Numbered from the stretch's first letter, positions 8,491 through 17,981 are shown. The stretch is 33,269 nt of DNA from Litoribacter ruber (GCF_018500185.1 NZ_JAHBGI010000013.1:57743-91011); one strand, 5' to 3'. Notes: a model not told the origin generated them from the letters alone. A program made the numbers and translations.

Positions 8491-10476
8491 TCAATCAAAG
8501 AAGGACCAATTGATCCCCAAATCCAGCATTCCTTTCAGTCCCGTATACCCTGGTGTCACAAAATAGCCAGGCTGTTCCAAAAGGTTATCATTCAAATGAT
8601 TGTATCGGATGGATATCCTGGTCCTGTTGATTCGGAAATTGAAGAAAAAGTCAACCACGGGATACCCCTGCACCAAGAAATTGTCCTGCAGGTAAAACTG
8701 CTGGGTGGAAGGCATCCAGGCTGGCGCGAAATATTCACTTCTATATCTACCTTCAATTCCTATTTGCACGAAAATGTTCTCATCAAACCAAGGGCTGTCA
8801 TAGAAAATCCTGGAGTTGACAAACCATTCCGGGATACGGAAATTGTCGGCTCCATCTCCAGTAATGGTGGTGTTATAGATTTCACTCTGGAAAGCGAATT
8901 TACCCAAAAAGAGATTGGCCGTCACCCCTGGGATCACCATGAAGGCATCGGCGGCGGTTTGTTCCGGCACCACCTCTTGGTTATAATAAATATAATTGCT
9001 CACTCTATTCAAAGTAAGTGATGGCCTAATCGAAATCGGTCCAAAATCGGCCTTCAACTGTCCGGTGATCTGATCCACCCCTGTGTTGGAAAGATCGTCG
9101 TTGGTCCATTGAAAATGGTTGCCACGGTATAACAGGTGCATCAAAGTAGGACGGTAAAGGGCCTTGGTATAGGTCAAATCCAGATAAGGCGACCTAAAAA
9201 GCCCCTTGATTCTAAAGGCATCCGGAATGAAATACTCCCCTTCCCCTTCAAAATACCACCTTTCGCTTATCTGACCGCGGAGAGCGCCACCGATGTAAAA
9301 TTCATTGAAGCTGTTGTTGCTTTCAAAGTAGGGGCTTGCCATCCGGCCGGTCCGGAATTTCATGAATGCATTATAATAGATCGGCCCAATATCCCCTTTG
9401 AAACCAAATTCATTTCGCCATTCCGAAAAATGGCTTAGATTTCGGGTACTATCAGTACGGTCACCATCTTCACCAACATGAAACCTGTTGGTATTAAACT
9501 GGTCGAAAAACAAGTGATCTGATCCGGCCATGTCGGACACAAATGACACCTCTTGCTTTTTCTTGTCAAAGACATGGTAAATCTGCCAGCCTTTCACTAC
9601 TTCATACTGGTGGTAAAGGTGGTAATCCTGCCTCAGATCATTGGCTTGGGAATTACGGAGCCACATTTTGGAATCCTCATAGGTAAAATAAAGCGAGGTG
9701 CTGTCCACTTCAGGTGGAATGATCCCCCCCTGCTCATTGACCGTATGCTTCATTCTCGAGAAGTTGGCTAGAAGTATGTATTTCTCGTTTTCTGAACGGT
9801 AGCTGGTGTGGATAGAATAGCTGTTCTGCACAGCCATGTTATCATCCCTACGGCTGGGGTTCAGTACTTTTCTGGCTCTGATAGTATTAAAATTAAACCC
9901 AACATTCCATCTGGGATTGATGTTTCGGGCAAATGCCACATCCAGCATATTGCGATTTCCCCCACCAAAAAAGGCCCCCAAATTAGTATAAGGCGACTTG
10001 GTATCGAAATACGTCATACTATCGGGAGAATTGTAATATAAATCGTAGGCATGAAAACCTGAAGTCCTTCCGATCTGGCCGGGGATTTCATAGAAAATCG
10101 GCATTGCACCACTCCCTATATTACCCAAATCCTGATGCCTATACCAGTGCCTGGCCACGGGCTCATAATTATGGAAACCGGTCAAAGCCGTGTCTATCTC
10201 AGTAAGCTCAAACCTATTGTGCCGGATATGTTTTTCTTTGAAATACAGGGTGGTGCGTGGCCCATACACCTGCTTGGTGGAGTCATCTAGGATACCTCTT
10301 CGGGGTCCCGCCTCCTCTTGGTCTTCGTCTGGATCCTGCGCCTGTCGCTGCTGGGGGCGCTGCTGACCCTGAGGGGGAGGCATAGTGACCTGGGCGCTTG
10401 CCTGAAGACAAAAGCCTAAAATGCCCAAAAAAAGGATGAGAAAATGTTTAAACCTCACGCTTATAATCTTTTTCAA
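8491..10476 (-). CDS. Putative beta-barrel porin (Porin_10 type)
   Basis: The 661-residue product has a signal peptide (hydrophobic FLILFLGILGFCL, cleavage near ASAQ at 26-29), a short Gln/Pro-rich linker, then a long stretch of alternating aromatic/polar strands ending in an aromatic residue (SFFD). The start RRGILDDSTKQVYGP and the segment YEPVARHWYRHQDLGNIGS are typical of the Bacteroidota 'putative porin' family (Porin_10). An outer-membrane place is inferred. The start codon is TTG at 10474-10476, which overlaps the end of lpxK by 29 nt. A GTG at 10458 is an alternative with a shorter signal peptide. Translational coupling to lpxK is likely. Confidence 0.85.
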   Translation of the reverse strand: MKKIISVRFKHFLILFLGILGFCLQASAQVTMPPPQGQQRPQQRQAQDPDEDQEEAGPRRGILDDSTKQVYGPRTTLYFKEKHIRHNRFELTEIDTALTGFHNYEPVARHWYRHQDLGNIGSGAMPIFYEIPGQIGRTSGFHAYDLYYNSPDSMTYFDTKSPYTNLGAFFGGGNRNMLDVAFARNINPRWNVGFNFNTIRARKVLNPSRRDDNMAVQNSYSIHTSYRSENEKYILLANFSRMKHTVNEQGGIIPPEVDSTSLYFTYEDSKMWLRNSQANDLRQDYHLYHQYEVVKGWQIYHVFDKKKQEVSFVSDMAGSDHLFFDQFNTNRFHVGEDGDRTDSTRNLSHFSEWRNEFGFKGDIGPIYYNAFMKFRTGRMASPYFESNNSFNEFYIGGALRGQISERWYFEGEGEYFIPDAFRIKGLFRSPYLDLTYTKALYRPTLMHLLYRGNHFQWTNDDLSNTGVDQITGQLKADFGPISIRPSLTLNRVSNYIYYNQEVVPEQTAADAFMVIPGVTANLFLGKFAFQSEIYNTTITGDGADNFRIPEWFVNSRIFYDSPWFDENIFVQIGIEGRYRSEYFAPAWMPSTQQFYLQDNFLVQGYPVVDFFFNFRINRTRISIRYNHLNDNLLEQPGYFVTPGYTGLKGMLDLGINWSFFD

Positions 10477-11515
10477 TTATGCTTTTTTGGATCATGTCCA
10501 TCAGCAGCTTTTCATCTTTGTGGTCAAAATCCACCTTGACCGGAATTGCAAAAATCGGAATTTCCTCCAATAAATGGGCAAATTTCCTGTCTTTTAGTTT
10601 GACCATATCCTTTTCGGTGGTCAAAATCACCGCTTCATTTCCTCCAAACTCCTGAAAAGCCTTCCTGATTTTGCCGGCATCCTCCTCGGTATATTTATGG
10701 TGATCCGCAAATTCCAACGTGTATTTCAGGTTATATTGCCCTTCCAGCCTTTCTTTGAGCACTTTGTTATCAGCAATTCCGGTAAGGAGAATGACATCTT
10801 TGGTCAGCTTTCTTCCTGTCGGGAAAATTTCGTAAGGGTCACCGTATTTTAATCCAGCAAAAAAAACAGGGGTATCAGTCACCGCATATTTGGCTATTTT
10901 GCTTCGGTATTCCTGCTTGGTTTTCTCCGAAAGTTCGTTCGGGCATTTGGTCACCACCACAGCCTGGGCTCTGGAAGCTCCTTTTCTATGCTCCCTTAAT
11001 GTTCCCAATGGGACCACCTTGTCATCGAAAAATGGTTTTTGAAAAGTAGTCAGCAGAATACTGAAATCACCTTTTACATACCTGTGCTGAAAAGCATCGT
11101 CGAGGAGGATCAAATCTGTGCCGGGGAACTCCATAATGATCTGGGGGATGGCCATCACCCGTTGTTCGCCCACGGCTACATGCACTTTTTCCCCAAACTT
11201 GGTGAAAATCTGAAAAGGCTCGTCCCCTATTTTTTCTGCCGTGGCATCTTGATCGGCTATGATCACCCCGGTGGTTTTCCTGCCATAACCGCGGCTCAGG
11301 GTGGCGATTTCATAATGACCGGAAAGCCTTTCGATAATAAATTCCACCATGGGGGTTTTGCCTGTACCTCCTAAGGCGAGGTTACCCACCACCACGGTCG
11401 GGATTTCAAACACTACACTTCTTTTGCTCCCTATATCAAAAAGCTTGTTTCTCAACCTGGTCATTCCATCATAAAGCAGGGCAAATGGATACAAGACGGG
11501 GTCAAATGGGCGCAT
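10448..11515 (-). CDS. lpxK: Tetraacyldisaccharide 4'-kinase
   Basis: The 355-residue product is LpxK, which phosphorylates the 4' position of the lipid A disaccharide at the inner membrane. Visible are the N-terminal membrane-anchor region (FDPVLYPFALLYDGMTRLRN), the Walker A loop GNLALGGTGKTP (44-55), SRGYGRKT near 95 and LLDDAFQHR near 140. The length fits the family. It is the first gene of the leftward run lpxK-porin-miaE and diverges from the NIF3 gene across a 57-nt gap. Confidence 0.95.
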   Translation of the reverse strand: MRPFDPVLYPFALLYDGMTRLRNKLFDIGSKRSVVFEIPTVVVGNLALGGTGKTPMVEFIIERLSGHYEIATLSRGYGRKTTGVIIADQDATAEKIGDEPFQIFTKFGEKVHVAVGEQRVMAIPQIIMEFPGTDLILLDDAFQHRYVKGDFSILLTTFQKPFFDDKVVPLGTLREHRKGASRAQAVVVTKCPNELSEKTKQEYRSKIAKYAVTDTPVFFAGLKYGDPYEIFPTGRKLTKDVILLTGIADNKVLKERLEGQYNLKYTLEFADHHKYTEEDAGKIRKAFQEFGGNEAVILTTEKDMVKLKDRKFAHLLEEIPIFAIPVKVDFDHKDEKLLMDMIQKSIIEKDYKREV

Positions 11516-11530
11516 TGGGGAAAATTTTGT

Positions 11531-11538
11531 TAATTTTG
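11531..11538 (+). promoter_or_regulatory. Possible -7 element upstream of the NIF3 gene
   Basis: TAATTTTG matches TAnnTTTG and lies about 35 nt before the ATG. The nearest TTG upstream (11515-11517) is only 13 nt away, shorter than the usual 17-23, so this is a weak call. Confidence 0.35.
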
Positions 11539-11572
11539 ATTACCGAACATTCAATTAAGCAAAGACAAATAT

Positions 11573-12673
11573 ATGGTTTATTCTATAAGAGATATAACAT
11601 CCTACCTGGAAACCTTGGCTCCCCCAGCCTATCAGGAAAGCTACGACAATGCCCAACTTCTCACAGGCGATCCGGAAGCTAAAGTAACAGGGGTGCTCTG
11701 TACACTCGATGCTACAGAAGCCGTGGTGGATGAAGCTATTGAACTCAACTGCAATCTGATTGTTGCCCATCATCCCATTATTTTCAAGGGATTAAAAAGT
11801 CTCACCGGGAAAAACTATATCGAACGTACGATTATAAAGGCCATCAAAAAGGACATCGCCATTTACGCAATCCACACCAACTTGGACAATGTCTCCACTG
11901 GGGTGAACAAGAAAATCTGCGATATGATAGGCTTGGAAAACACCAAAATATTAAGCCCCAAGAAACAGATGTTGCAAAAGCTGGTTGTCTTCGCTCCATT
12001 GGCATCAAGGGAAGAAGTGAGCCAGGCGCTATTCCAGGCCGGAGCGGGTCAAATAGGCAATTATAAAGACTGCAGCTTTTTCCTTCAAGGCACAGGCACC
12101 TTCACCCCCAATGAAAAAGCGAACCCAACCATAGGAAGCCAAGGAAAGGCGGAGGAAGTGGAAGAAGCAAGAATTGAGGTGATTTTTCCCCAGTACCTAT
12201 CGGGAAAGATTTTAAACGCCATGAAGAAAGCTCATCCCTACGAAGAGGTGGCCTACTACCTTCAATCGCTGGAAAACACAGATCAGGAAATCGGTTCGGG
12301 CATGATTGGCGAACTTCCAGAAGATATGGATGAGCAAAGCTTTTTTGCCCAACTTAAAAAGAAAATGAATCTAAACGTGGTGAAAAGGACTGCGTTGAGG
12401 GGCAAACCTGTGAGAAAAGTGGCGGTTTGCGGGGGAGCAGGCATCTTCCTTTTGCCAGCTGCCATCCGATCCGGAGCTGATGTATTTGTCACATCCGATG
12501 TAAAATATCATGAATTCTTTGACGCGGACGGTCAAATCATTTTAGCAGACATAGGCCATTACGAAAGCGAAATTTATACAAAAGATTTATTAAAAGAGAA
12601 ATTGTCACAAAATTTTAGTAATATTGCACTCTATTTGACAAAAGTAGTTTCGAATCCCATAACTTATATATAG
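11573..12673 (+). CDS. NIF3-like dinuclear metal-centre protein
   Basis: The 366-residue product belongs to the NIF3/YbgI family (often annotated as Nif3-like dinuclear metal center hexameric protein or GTP cyclohydrolase I type 2 homolog). Metal ligands are visible in VAHHPIIF (H66, H67), HTNLDN (H101, D105) and the C-terminal DIGHYESE. The length, greater than the 250-residue E. coli protein, reflects the inserted middle domain (about 125-235) found in many bacterial members. The cellular role is unsettled. Three nt separate it from the zinc-ribbon gene, a pairing known widely in bacteria. Confidence 0.92.
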   Translation: MVYSIRDITSYLETLAPPAYQESYDNAQLLTGDPEAKVTGVLCTLDATEAVVDEAIELNCNLIVAHHPIIFKGLKSLTGKNYIERTIIKAIKKDIAIYAIHTNLDNVSTGVNKKICDMIGLENTKILSPKKQMLQKLVVFAPLASREEVSQALFQAGAGQIGNYKDCSFFLQGTGTFTPNEKANPTIGSQGKAEEVEEARIEVIFPQYLSGKILNAMKKAHPYEEVAYYLQSLENTDQEIGSGMIGELPEDMDEQSFFAQLKKKMNLNVVKRTALRGKPVRKVAVCGGAGIFLLPAAIRSGADVFVTSDVKYHEFFDADGQIILADIGHYESEIYTKDLLKEKLSQNFSNIALYLTKVVSNPITYI

Positions 12674-12676
12674 TAC

Positions 12677-13441
12677 ATGGAAAGTACAGTTGCACAGAAA
12701 CTTGAAGCCATACACAACCTTCAGAAAATTGATTCCCGCCTAGATGCTATTTTTAAAATCAGAGGAGCTCTTCCAGAAGAAGTTCAAGACTTAGAAGATG
12801 AGATCATAGGTTATGAAACCCGCCTTGAGAAGTTCCAGACTGACATTACGGCCTTGGAAGATGAAATTAAGAGGCATAAAGAAGCTATCAAGGACTCAGA
12901 AAAGCTGATCAAAAAATACCAGGAACAGCAAATGAACGTCAGAAACAACAGAGAGTATGACGCCATCACTAAGGAACTGGAACTTCAAGATCTGGAAATT
13001 CAGGTAAGCAGAAAGAAAATCGGTGAAGCAGAAGCCAGAATCGAGTCCAAAAAGCAGGATGTAGATGCCCTACAAGAAACTTTGAAAGACCGTAAGAAGG
13101 ATCTTGATACCAAGAAAGACGAGTTGAAGTCAATTGTTTCGGAAAGCGAATCTGAAGAGAACAAACTTAGAAGCGAAAAACAAGACGCCGGCAAGAAAAT
13201 CGAGGACAGACTATTAAAGTCTTACGAGAAAATCCGCAACAATGCCAAAAACGGCCTAGCCGTAGTAATGGTTAAAAGAGGAGCTTGCGGAGGTTGTTTC
13301 AACATCGTGCCACCACAAAGACAAGCTGATATCCGAGAGAAAAAGAAGCTTATTGTATGTGAGCACTGCGGTAGAATCCTCGCAGGTGTAGAGGATGAAA
13401 TCGAAGATGAGACTACGCCAAAGAAAAAAAGAAAAGCATAA
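12677..13441 (+). CDS. Coiled-coil protein with C4 zinc ribbon
   Basis: The 254-residue product is a long coiled coil (about residues 10-190, rich in Glu, Lys and Leu) followed by a C4 zinc ribbon with C204/C207 (CGGC) and C228/C231 (CEHC), then an acidic and a Lys/Arg tail. This matches the C4-type zinc-ribbon family (zf-RING_7), related to chlamydial CT398 and H. pylori HP0958. Those relatives bind regulatory or secretion partners, but the role here is unknown. It is cotranscribed with the NIF3 gene and closed by a strong terminator. Confidence 0.88.
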   Translation: MESTVAQKLEAIHNLQKIDSRLDAIFKIRGALPEEVQDLEDEIIGYETRLEKFQTDITALEDEIKRHKEAIKDSEKLIKKYQEQQMNVRNNREYDAITKELELQDLEIQVSRKKIGEAEARIESKKQDVDALQETLKDRKKDLDTKKDELKSIVSESESEENKLRSEKQDAGKKIEDRLLKSYEKIRNNAKNGLAVVMVKRGACGGCFNIVPPQRQADIREKKKLIVCEHCGRILAGVEDEIEDETTPKKKRKA

Positions 13442-13445
13442 AATG

Positions 13446-13474
13446 AAGCCCGAAGCAATTCGGGCTTTTTTTTT
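13446..13474 (+). terminator. Terminator of the NIF3/zinc-ribbon operon
   Basis: A 9-bp stem (AAGCCCGAA/TTCGGGCTT) with a GCAA tetraloop is followed by a T run to 13474, only a few nt after the stop codon. Confidence 0.95.
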
Positions 13475-13540
13475 GCATATTTTTTGTAGAATTGAACAAT
13501 ACATTAGAGTAAAAACGTTTATTTTTATATATTCGATATT

Positions 13541-13966
13541 ATGAGAACACTACTGACTGCCATATTAACGCTTACCATATTTTCTTCTGTTTTTGCAAAA
13601 AACCCAGAAGATAGAACATTCCTTATCATTTTTGATAAAGAGGAGTTAAAAGAGCTTAAGACTAGTCCAGAGTACATTGAACTTACTTTTAACCAGATGT
13701 TTACTACCAAAACATATTCTGGCAACAGCGAGTCGGTACTATTAATGACTATCCCAAACTGTAACATGGATCCATGTCAAGTGGGCGAATTGTTGGTTAG
13801 GGTAAACAGAAATACCACACTATCGCTTCAGGAGGTAGCCTTTAGAATCGTAGACCTCAATGAGAGCAAGTCTGCCTATCAAGCCCTGCTTGCCCAATTG
13901 GACAATAAAAAAGACAACGGAAAGAAAAAGAAAGAGAAAGGGATTCTCTCCCTAGTCGCAAATTAA
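13541..13966 (+). CDS. Small secreted protein of unknown function
   Basis: The 141-residue product has a clear signal peptide (LLTAILTLTIFSSVFA, cleavage after residue 19) and a mature part of about 120 residues. I do not recognise the family. The mature domain has two cysteines in a CNMDPC pattern that could form a disulfide, and ends in a Lys-rich stretch (about 125-133) before GILSLVAN. It has its own terminator and is separated by one from the gene before it, so it is probably monocistronic. The ATG at 13541 is the only sensible start. Confidence 0.75.
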   Translation: MRTLLTAILTLTIFSSVFAKNPEDRTFLIIFDKEELKELKTSPEYIELTFNQMFTTKTYSGNSESVLLMTIPNCNMDPCQVGELLVRVNRNTTLSLQEVAFRIVDLNESKSAYQALLAQLDNKKDNGKKKKEKGILSLVAN

Positions 13967-13992
13967 AAAAAGCTCCAAATGGAGCTTTTTTT
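13965..13992. terminator. Shared terminator of convergent genes
   Basis: A 12-bp stem (seven A plus GCTCC, paired with GGAGC plus seven T) has an AAAT loop. Its right arm overlaps the stop codon of the minus-strand phosphatase gene, so it can serve both genes. Confidence 0.9.
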
Positions 13993-14635
13993 ATTCTAAA
14001 TAGGAAGTGTCATTATACCTATCCAGCCTAAACTGCAGATTACCCATCAGGGTAAGTTCATAGCAACAGAGATTTTGATGTTCAAATAAATCCATGTATT
14101 GTAAGGGATAATGTAGCATCACACTCAGCAGCATCCGCATCGCTCTGCCGTGCATGCACAGCAGTACTGTTTCCTCCCCATCCTGCAGGATTTTCTTCAA
14201 CCCTTTTTTGAGGCGCCGCTTCACCATATTGGGAGATTCGCCCCCAGCAATGGCATAATCAAGATCCCCAGACGCCCATTTTTCAAGCATGTGCAGATAA
14301 TACTGGTTTTCGTCGTGAGTCATAGGAACCCCTTCATATTTACCCCAGCTGATTTCATTCATTTCCGGAAGGCTTTCACTCGGGATACCCAATTCCAAAA
14401 ACCCGGCTATGGACTGTCTGGTCCTTTGTAGAGCCGTGTAATACACCTTATCGAAGGCTATATGCTTATGTGCCTCAAAAAATGCCTTGGCCTGCTCCTG
14501 GCCGTAACTGTTGATAGGTGCATCAATTCCCGAGCCTTGCACTATGCCCTTCAAATTGTAATCTGTCTGTCCATGACGGACTATGTATATTTTTTTCGTG
14601 GCCAAAAGTTCTTTATTTTTGCTTTCAATTTTCAA
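13991..14635 (-). CDS. Histidine phosphatase family protein (phosphoglycerate-mutase-like)
   Basis: The 214-residue product shows the branch-1 histidine phosphatase fold: VRHGQT with the catalytic H21, R68-region TALQRTRQS, an acidic E in MNEISWGKYEG, and the second histidine in LLCMHGRAMR. The substrate cannot be told; relatives include phosphoglycerate mutase-like and alpha-ribazole phosphatases. No ATG fits the N-terminus. The start appears to be TTG at 14635, with another TTG at 14605. It diverges from menI across 26 nt. Confidence 0.85.
   Translation of the reverse strand: MKIESKNKELLATKKIYIVRHGQTDYNLKGIVQGSGIDAPINSYGQEQAKAFFEAHKHIAFDKVYYTALQRTRQSIAGFLELGIPSESLPEMNEISWGKYEGVPMTHDENQYYLHMLEKWASGDLDYAIAGGESPNMVKRRLKKGLKKILQDGEETVLLCMHGRAMRMLLSVMLHYPLQYMDLFEHQNLCCYELTLMGNLQFRLDRYNDTSYLE
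14614..14621 (+). promoter_or_regulatory. Possible -7 element for the men operon
   Basis: TATTTTTG matches TAnnTTTG and would place the transcription start about 34 nt before the menI ATG. No TTG lies at the right distance upstream, so support is partial. The element sits inside the start region of the divergent phosphatase gene. Confidence 0.3.
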
Positions 14636-14661
14636 AGAAAAGGCTTTTTATCCAACATTTC

Positions 14662-15084
14662 ATGATCTTTCCCCAAAACCTGCAACTCGAAACCCTAAAC
14701 CAAATGAGCCAAAATACCATGGTGGAATACCTGGGGATAGTGTTTACAGAAATCGGAGAAAATCACCTTGCAGCTACTATGCCCGTAGACCATAGAACCA
14801 AACAACCTATGGGACTGTTGCATGGAGGAGCAAATGTGGTGCTTGCCGAAACCATCGGTAGTGTGGCCGGAAACTTTGTTTTAGACAGGGAAATACAACA
14901 TTGTGTGGGGCTGGACATCAATGCCAACCACCTCAAAGCTGTCAAAAGCGGCTTGGTGAAAGGAATCGCTACCCCTATTAAACTCGGAAGCAAAATCCAG
15001 GTTTGGGAAATCAAGATTTATAACCAGAAAAATGAAATGACCTGTATCTGCCGGTTGACTTTGGCGGTACTGGATAAGGGATAA
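14662..15084 (+). CDS. menI: DHNA-CoA thioesterase (hotdog fold)
   Basis: The 140-residue protein is very close to E. coli MenI (YdiI), the thioesterase that frees 1,4-dihydroxy-2-naphthoate from its CoA ester. Key stretches shared from memory are ATMPVDHRTKQPMGLLHGG, VVLAETIGSVAG and INANHL, with Q48, H54 and catalytic E63 at the same numbers as in YdiI. The frame is open upstream to 14518, but the YdiI-like start (MIFPQNLQLETLN) and the divergent phosphatase gene favour ATG 14662. It leads menF by 1 nt, which fits a menaquinone role. A broader acyl-CoA thioesterase activity is possible. Confidence 0.92.
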   Translation: MIFPQNLQLETLNQMSQNTMVEYLGIVFTEIGENHLAATMPVDHRTKQPMGLLHGGANVVLAETIGSVAGNFVLDREIQHCVGLDINANHLKAVKSGLVKGIATPIKLGSKIQVWEIKIYNQKNEMTCICRLTLAVLDKG

Positions 15085-15085
15085 T

Positions 15086-16291
15086 ATGGAGACAACTTCG
15101 AGTATTAAAGCAATCACTCACGAGTCCTATTTGGACTTGATGCTGCAATATGCCTTTCAAGAAGGTTTTAATTTTGCTGTTTGGAGAAAGCCTAAATCCA
15201 ATCAGGTAGAAATCATCATAGATTCCGAGCCTGTTCTGCGCCAAGGAATGCCCCAGTTGGAAGAACTGCCCGCTGGATTTATAGCCCATAATTTTGAGGA
15301 TGGCACCTCCCCCTCCTATTTTTTCTTGGAAGCAAAGGAATATTATAGCCTTGATTTGGGTACTCCGGTGGAATTGGAAGAAAACCATCCCTTTGTCGAA
15401 AACACGACGCTTTCTAAAACAGAACTCCAAAAATTAGTTCGAGAGGGCATCAAGAAAGCCTCCAAGGGACTTCAGGTTCAGGAGACTAGTAAGGAAGACT
15501 TTATCGATCAAGTCCAAAAAGGAATTGACCAGATTAATGGCGGGAAACTGATTAAAGTAGTGCCAGCCAAAATTAAAAAGCAGGAATTGAATGAAAATTT
15601 AGATTTGAGCCAGACTTTCCTAAAGCTTTGCGAATCATACCCCAATGCTTTCATAAACTTTGTTCATAGCCCGGCATTCGGCACCTGGATGGGTGCAAGT
15701 CCCGAAGTCTTGATCAAAACCGAAGGCAATACCTTTTCTACCATGTCACTGGCTGGCACCCAAAAAGCAATCGGTGACAATCCTCTCAAAACTGCCGCCT
15801 GGACCCAAAAGGAAATCGAGGAACAAGCATTGGTGAGTAGGTATATAGTAAACTCATTTAAAAAAATCAGGCTCAGGGAGTATGAGGAAAAAGGGCCAAA
15901 AACTGTATTGGCGGGCAATCTTCTGCACTTACGCTCGGATTTTATTGTGGACATGGAGGCTACCAATTTCCCCCAGCTAGGTTCCACCATGCTGGAACTG
16001 CTGCACCCTACCTCGGCTGTTTGCGGCATGCCAAGGCAAGCTGCCCTAGACTTTATTTCCGCGAATGAGAGGTTTGAGCGCACCCTTTTTGCGGGCTATT
16101 TTGGCCCGGTAAATGTGCAGGATGCCACTTCTGTTTTTGTCAATCTCAGAACAGCGCAACTAATGGGCGATCATGCCTACCTCTATGCGGGTGCGGGCAT
16201 CACGGAGGACTCCATTGCTGAAAAGGAATGGGAAGAAACCGAAATGAAGTGCGATATTATTGGACGATTTTTCACTAAAGAAAATAAATAG
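15086..16291 (+). CDS. menF: Isochorismate synthase
   Basis: The 401-residue product is a chorismate-binding enzyme that converts chorismate to isochorismate, the first committed step to menaquinone. The C-terminal domain shows SLAGTQ, the segment HPTSAVCGMPRQAAL, ERFERTLFAGYFGPV and the closing GAGITEDSIAEKEWEETEMK, all typical of the family. The N-terminal about 110 residues are less conserved. Its place between menI and menD supports MenF over a siderophore-type EntC. The ATG at 15086 comes one nt after the menI stop, so translation is probably coupled. Confidence 0.93.
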   Translation: METTSSIKAITHESYLDLMLQYAFQEGFNFAVWRKPKSNQVEIIIDSEPVLRQGMPQLEELPAGFIAHNFEDGTSPSYFFLEAKEYYSLDLGTPVELEENHPFVENTTLSKTELQKLVREGIKKASKGLQVQETSKEDFIDQVQKGIDQINGGKLIKVVPAKIKKQELNENLDLSQTFLKLCESYPNAFINFVHSPAFGTWMGASPEVLIKTEGNTFSTMSLAGTQKAIGDNPLKTAAWTQKEIEEQALVSRYIVNSFKKIRLREYEEKGPKTVLAGNLLHLRSDFIVDMEATNFPQLGSTMLELLHPTSAVCGMPRQAALDFISANERFERTLFAGYFGPVNVQDATSVFVNLRTAQLMGDHAYLYAGAGITEDSIAEKEWEETEMKCDIIGRFFTKENK

Positions 16292-16293
16292 AT

Positions 16294-17979
16294 TTGGTAA
16301 TCCAGCCCATCAATGATCTAGTAGCCATTGCGGCTAAAAAAGGCATAAAAGAGGCCATACTCTCACCTGGAAGCCGATGCGCTCCGCTTACTTTGGCCTT
16401 TGCCAGGCATCCCGATATCCATTGCCGGACTATTTCCGACGAAAGGTCGGCTGCTTTTGTGGCCATGGGTATGGCCCAGCAGCTGGAAAAACCCGTGGTA
16501 CTGGTCTGCACCAGCGGATCTGCCGCATTAAATTACGGCCCGGCTGTAGCTGAGGCGTATTATCAGCAAATTCCTTTGCTAATCATCACCGCTGATCGCC
16601 CAAAGGAGTGGATTGACCAATGGGATGGGCAGACCATCAGGCAGGAAGAAATCTATGGCAAACACGTGAAGGGGAGTTTTAACTTCCCCGATGAATTTTC
16701 AAATGAGGATAAGGTTTGGCATGCCCACCGGATCACAAATGAAGCCATAAACTTGGCAAATAGCTACCCAGCAGGCCCTGTACATATCAACATCCCTCTG
16801 AGAGAACCTTTCTACCCGAAAAGAGAGGAAATGCTGGACTTTAAAAAAGACTTACCCTGTTTTGAAACGGTAAAGGGGAACAGCACTCTCTCGGCTGATG
16901 ATGAACTGAAGTTGGGCGAAAGCCTGAAGAAATTCAAAAAAATAATGGTTGTTCCCGGGCAGCAAAAGCCAAATAGAGCTATCAGGGAATTGCTTGGCAA
17001 GTTACAGGAAGACGGGAAGGCTGCGGTGGTGACAGATGCCATTTCCAATTTATCCAGCTCAAATAGTATTACTTTTCACGACACCTTTATACCCCATATC
17101 AAGGAGGATAAGGATTTTGAACCTGATCTTATTATCAGTTTTGGAAAATCCATTATCTCCAAAGGCTTAAAGCTATTCCTGCGGGCGAGTGGGGCAACAC
17201 ACTGGCACATCTCCCCTGCCGGAGCCTATAGCCCCGATACTTATCAAGGCTTGAGTAAGTTGATCCAAGTATCACCAAAGTCTTTTTTTGGGTTCTTTTC
17301 AAAAGTTGAACCTGGGCATAGCCAGGCATTCGTCCAGAAGTGGAAGAGGGAGGACGAAAAAATTGGAAAAAGATTTATGGAGGTTTTATCGAGCGCAAGG
17401 TTTGGTGAATATCAAGCCGTGCACCTGATTGGGGAAAAAATCCCTTCTGAATCCAGGCTTCACCTTTCCAACAGCATGGCTGTCAGATATTTCAATTTCC
17501 TGGGACTAAAAAATCTTCCCTTCGAGATTGTCTGCAACAGGGGTACCAGTGGGATCGATGGCTCCAACAGCACCGCTGTGGGCTGCACATTCACGACCAA
17601 AGATGCTGTGACGCTCATAACGGGTGACATGGCCTTTTTCTACGACCGCAATGCCTTCTGGCACAATTACAACATGCCTAATCTTCGGATAATTGTTCTC
17701 AACAATCACGCTGGGGGAATATTCAGGTTGATCGATGGACCAGCAGCCCAGCCGGAATTGGAGGAGTTCTTTGAAACTAAGCAGGCTTTAAGCGCAGAAC
17801 ACTTAGCAAAAGAGTTTGGGTTTGCTTATCAATCTGCCAGCCATAGTTATGAACTGAGGGCTGCTTTGGATAGTTTTTACAATAAATCGATGGAGCCAAA
17901 ATTACTGGAGGTTTTCTCGGACAGCAAAACCAATGCGGAAATACTACAATCCGTGAAGGCACAATTGAAAGGAGCTTAG
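16294..17979 (+). CDS. menD: SEPHCHC synthase (2-succinyl-5-enolpyruvyl-6-hydroxy-3-cyclohexene-1-carboxylate synthase)
   Basis: The 561-residue ThDP enzyme joins isochorismate with 2-oxoglutarate. The N-terminal Pyr domain has SPGSRCAPL near 24 and ISDERSAAF with the cofactor-activating Glu at 50. The C-terminal PP domain has the metal/diphosphate motif [12 protein letters not shown]... ending in LNNHAGGIF. The length fits MenD. The start codon is TTG at 16294, two nt after the menF stop. No ATG lies near, and MVIQPINDL matches MenD N-termini. Confidence 0.95.
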   Translation: MVIQPINDLVAIAAKKGIKEAILSPGSRCAPLTLAFARHPDIHCRTISDERSAAFVAMGMAQQLEKPVVLVCTSGSAALNYGPAVAEAYYQQIPLLIITADRPKEWIDQWDGQTIRQEEIYGKHVKGSFNFPDEFSNEDKVWHAHRITNEAINLANSYPAGPVHINIPLREPFYPKREEMLDFKKDLPCFETVKGNSTLSADDELKLGESLKKFKKIMVVPGQQKPNRAIRELLGKLQEDGKAAVVTDAISNLSSSNSITFHDTFIPHIKEDKDFEPDLIISFGKSIISKGLKLFLRASGATHWHISPAGAYSPDTYQGLSKLIQVSPKSFFGFFSKVEPGHSQAFVQKWKREDEKIGKRFMEVLSSARFGEYQAVHLIGEKIPSESRLHLSNSMAVRYFNFLGLKNLPFEIVCNRGTSGIDGSNSTAVGCTFTTKDAVTLITGDMAFFYDRNAFWHNYNMPNLRIIVLNNHAGGIFRLIDGPAAQPELEEFFETKQALSAEHLAKEFGFAYQSASHSYELRAALDSFYNKSMEPKLLEVFSDSKTNAEILQSVKAQLKGA

Positions 17980-17981
17980 AA

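Noticed and set aside
8371-9021. 216-residue plus-strand frame opposite miaE and the porin gene
   Set aside because: Spans two real genes on the other strand and shows no domain; shadow frame.
14518-14661. N-terminal extension of the menI frame
   Set aside because: Runs antisense through the phosphatase start; the YdiI-like N-terminus begins at 14662.
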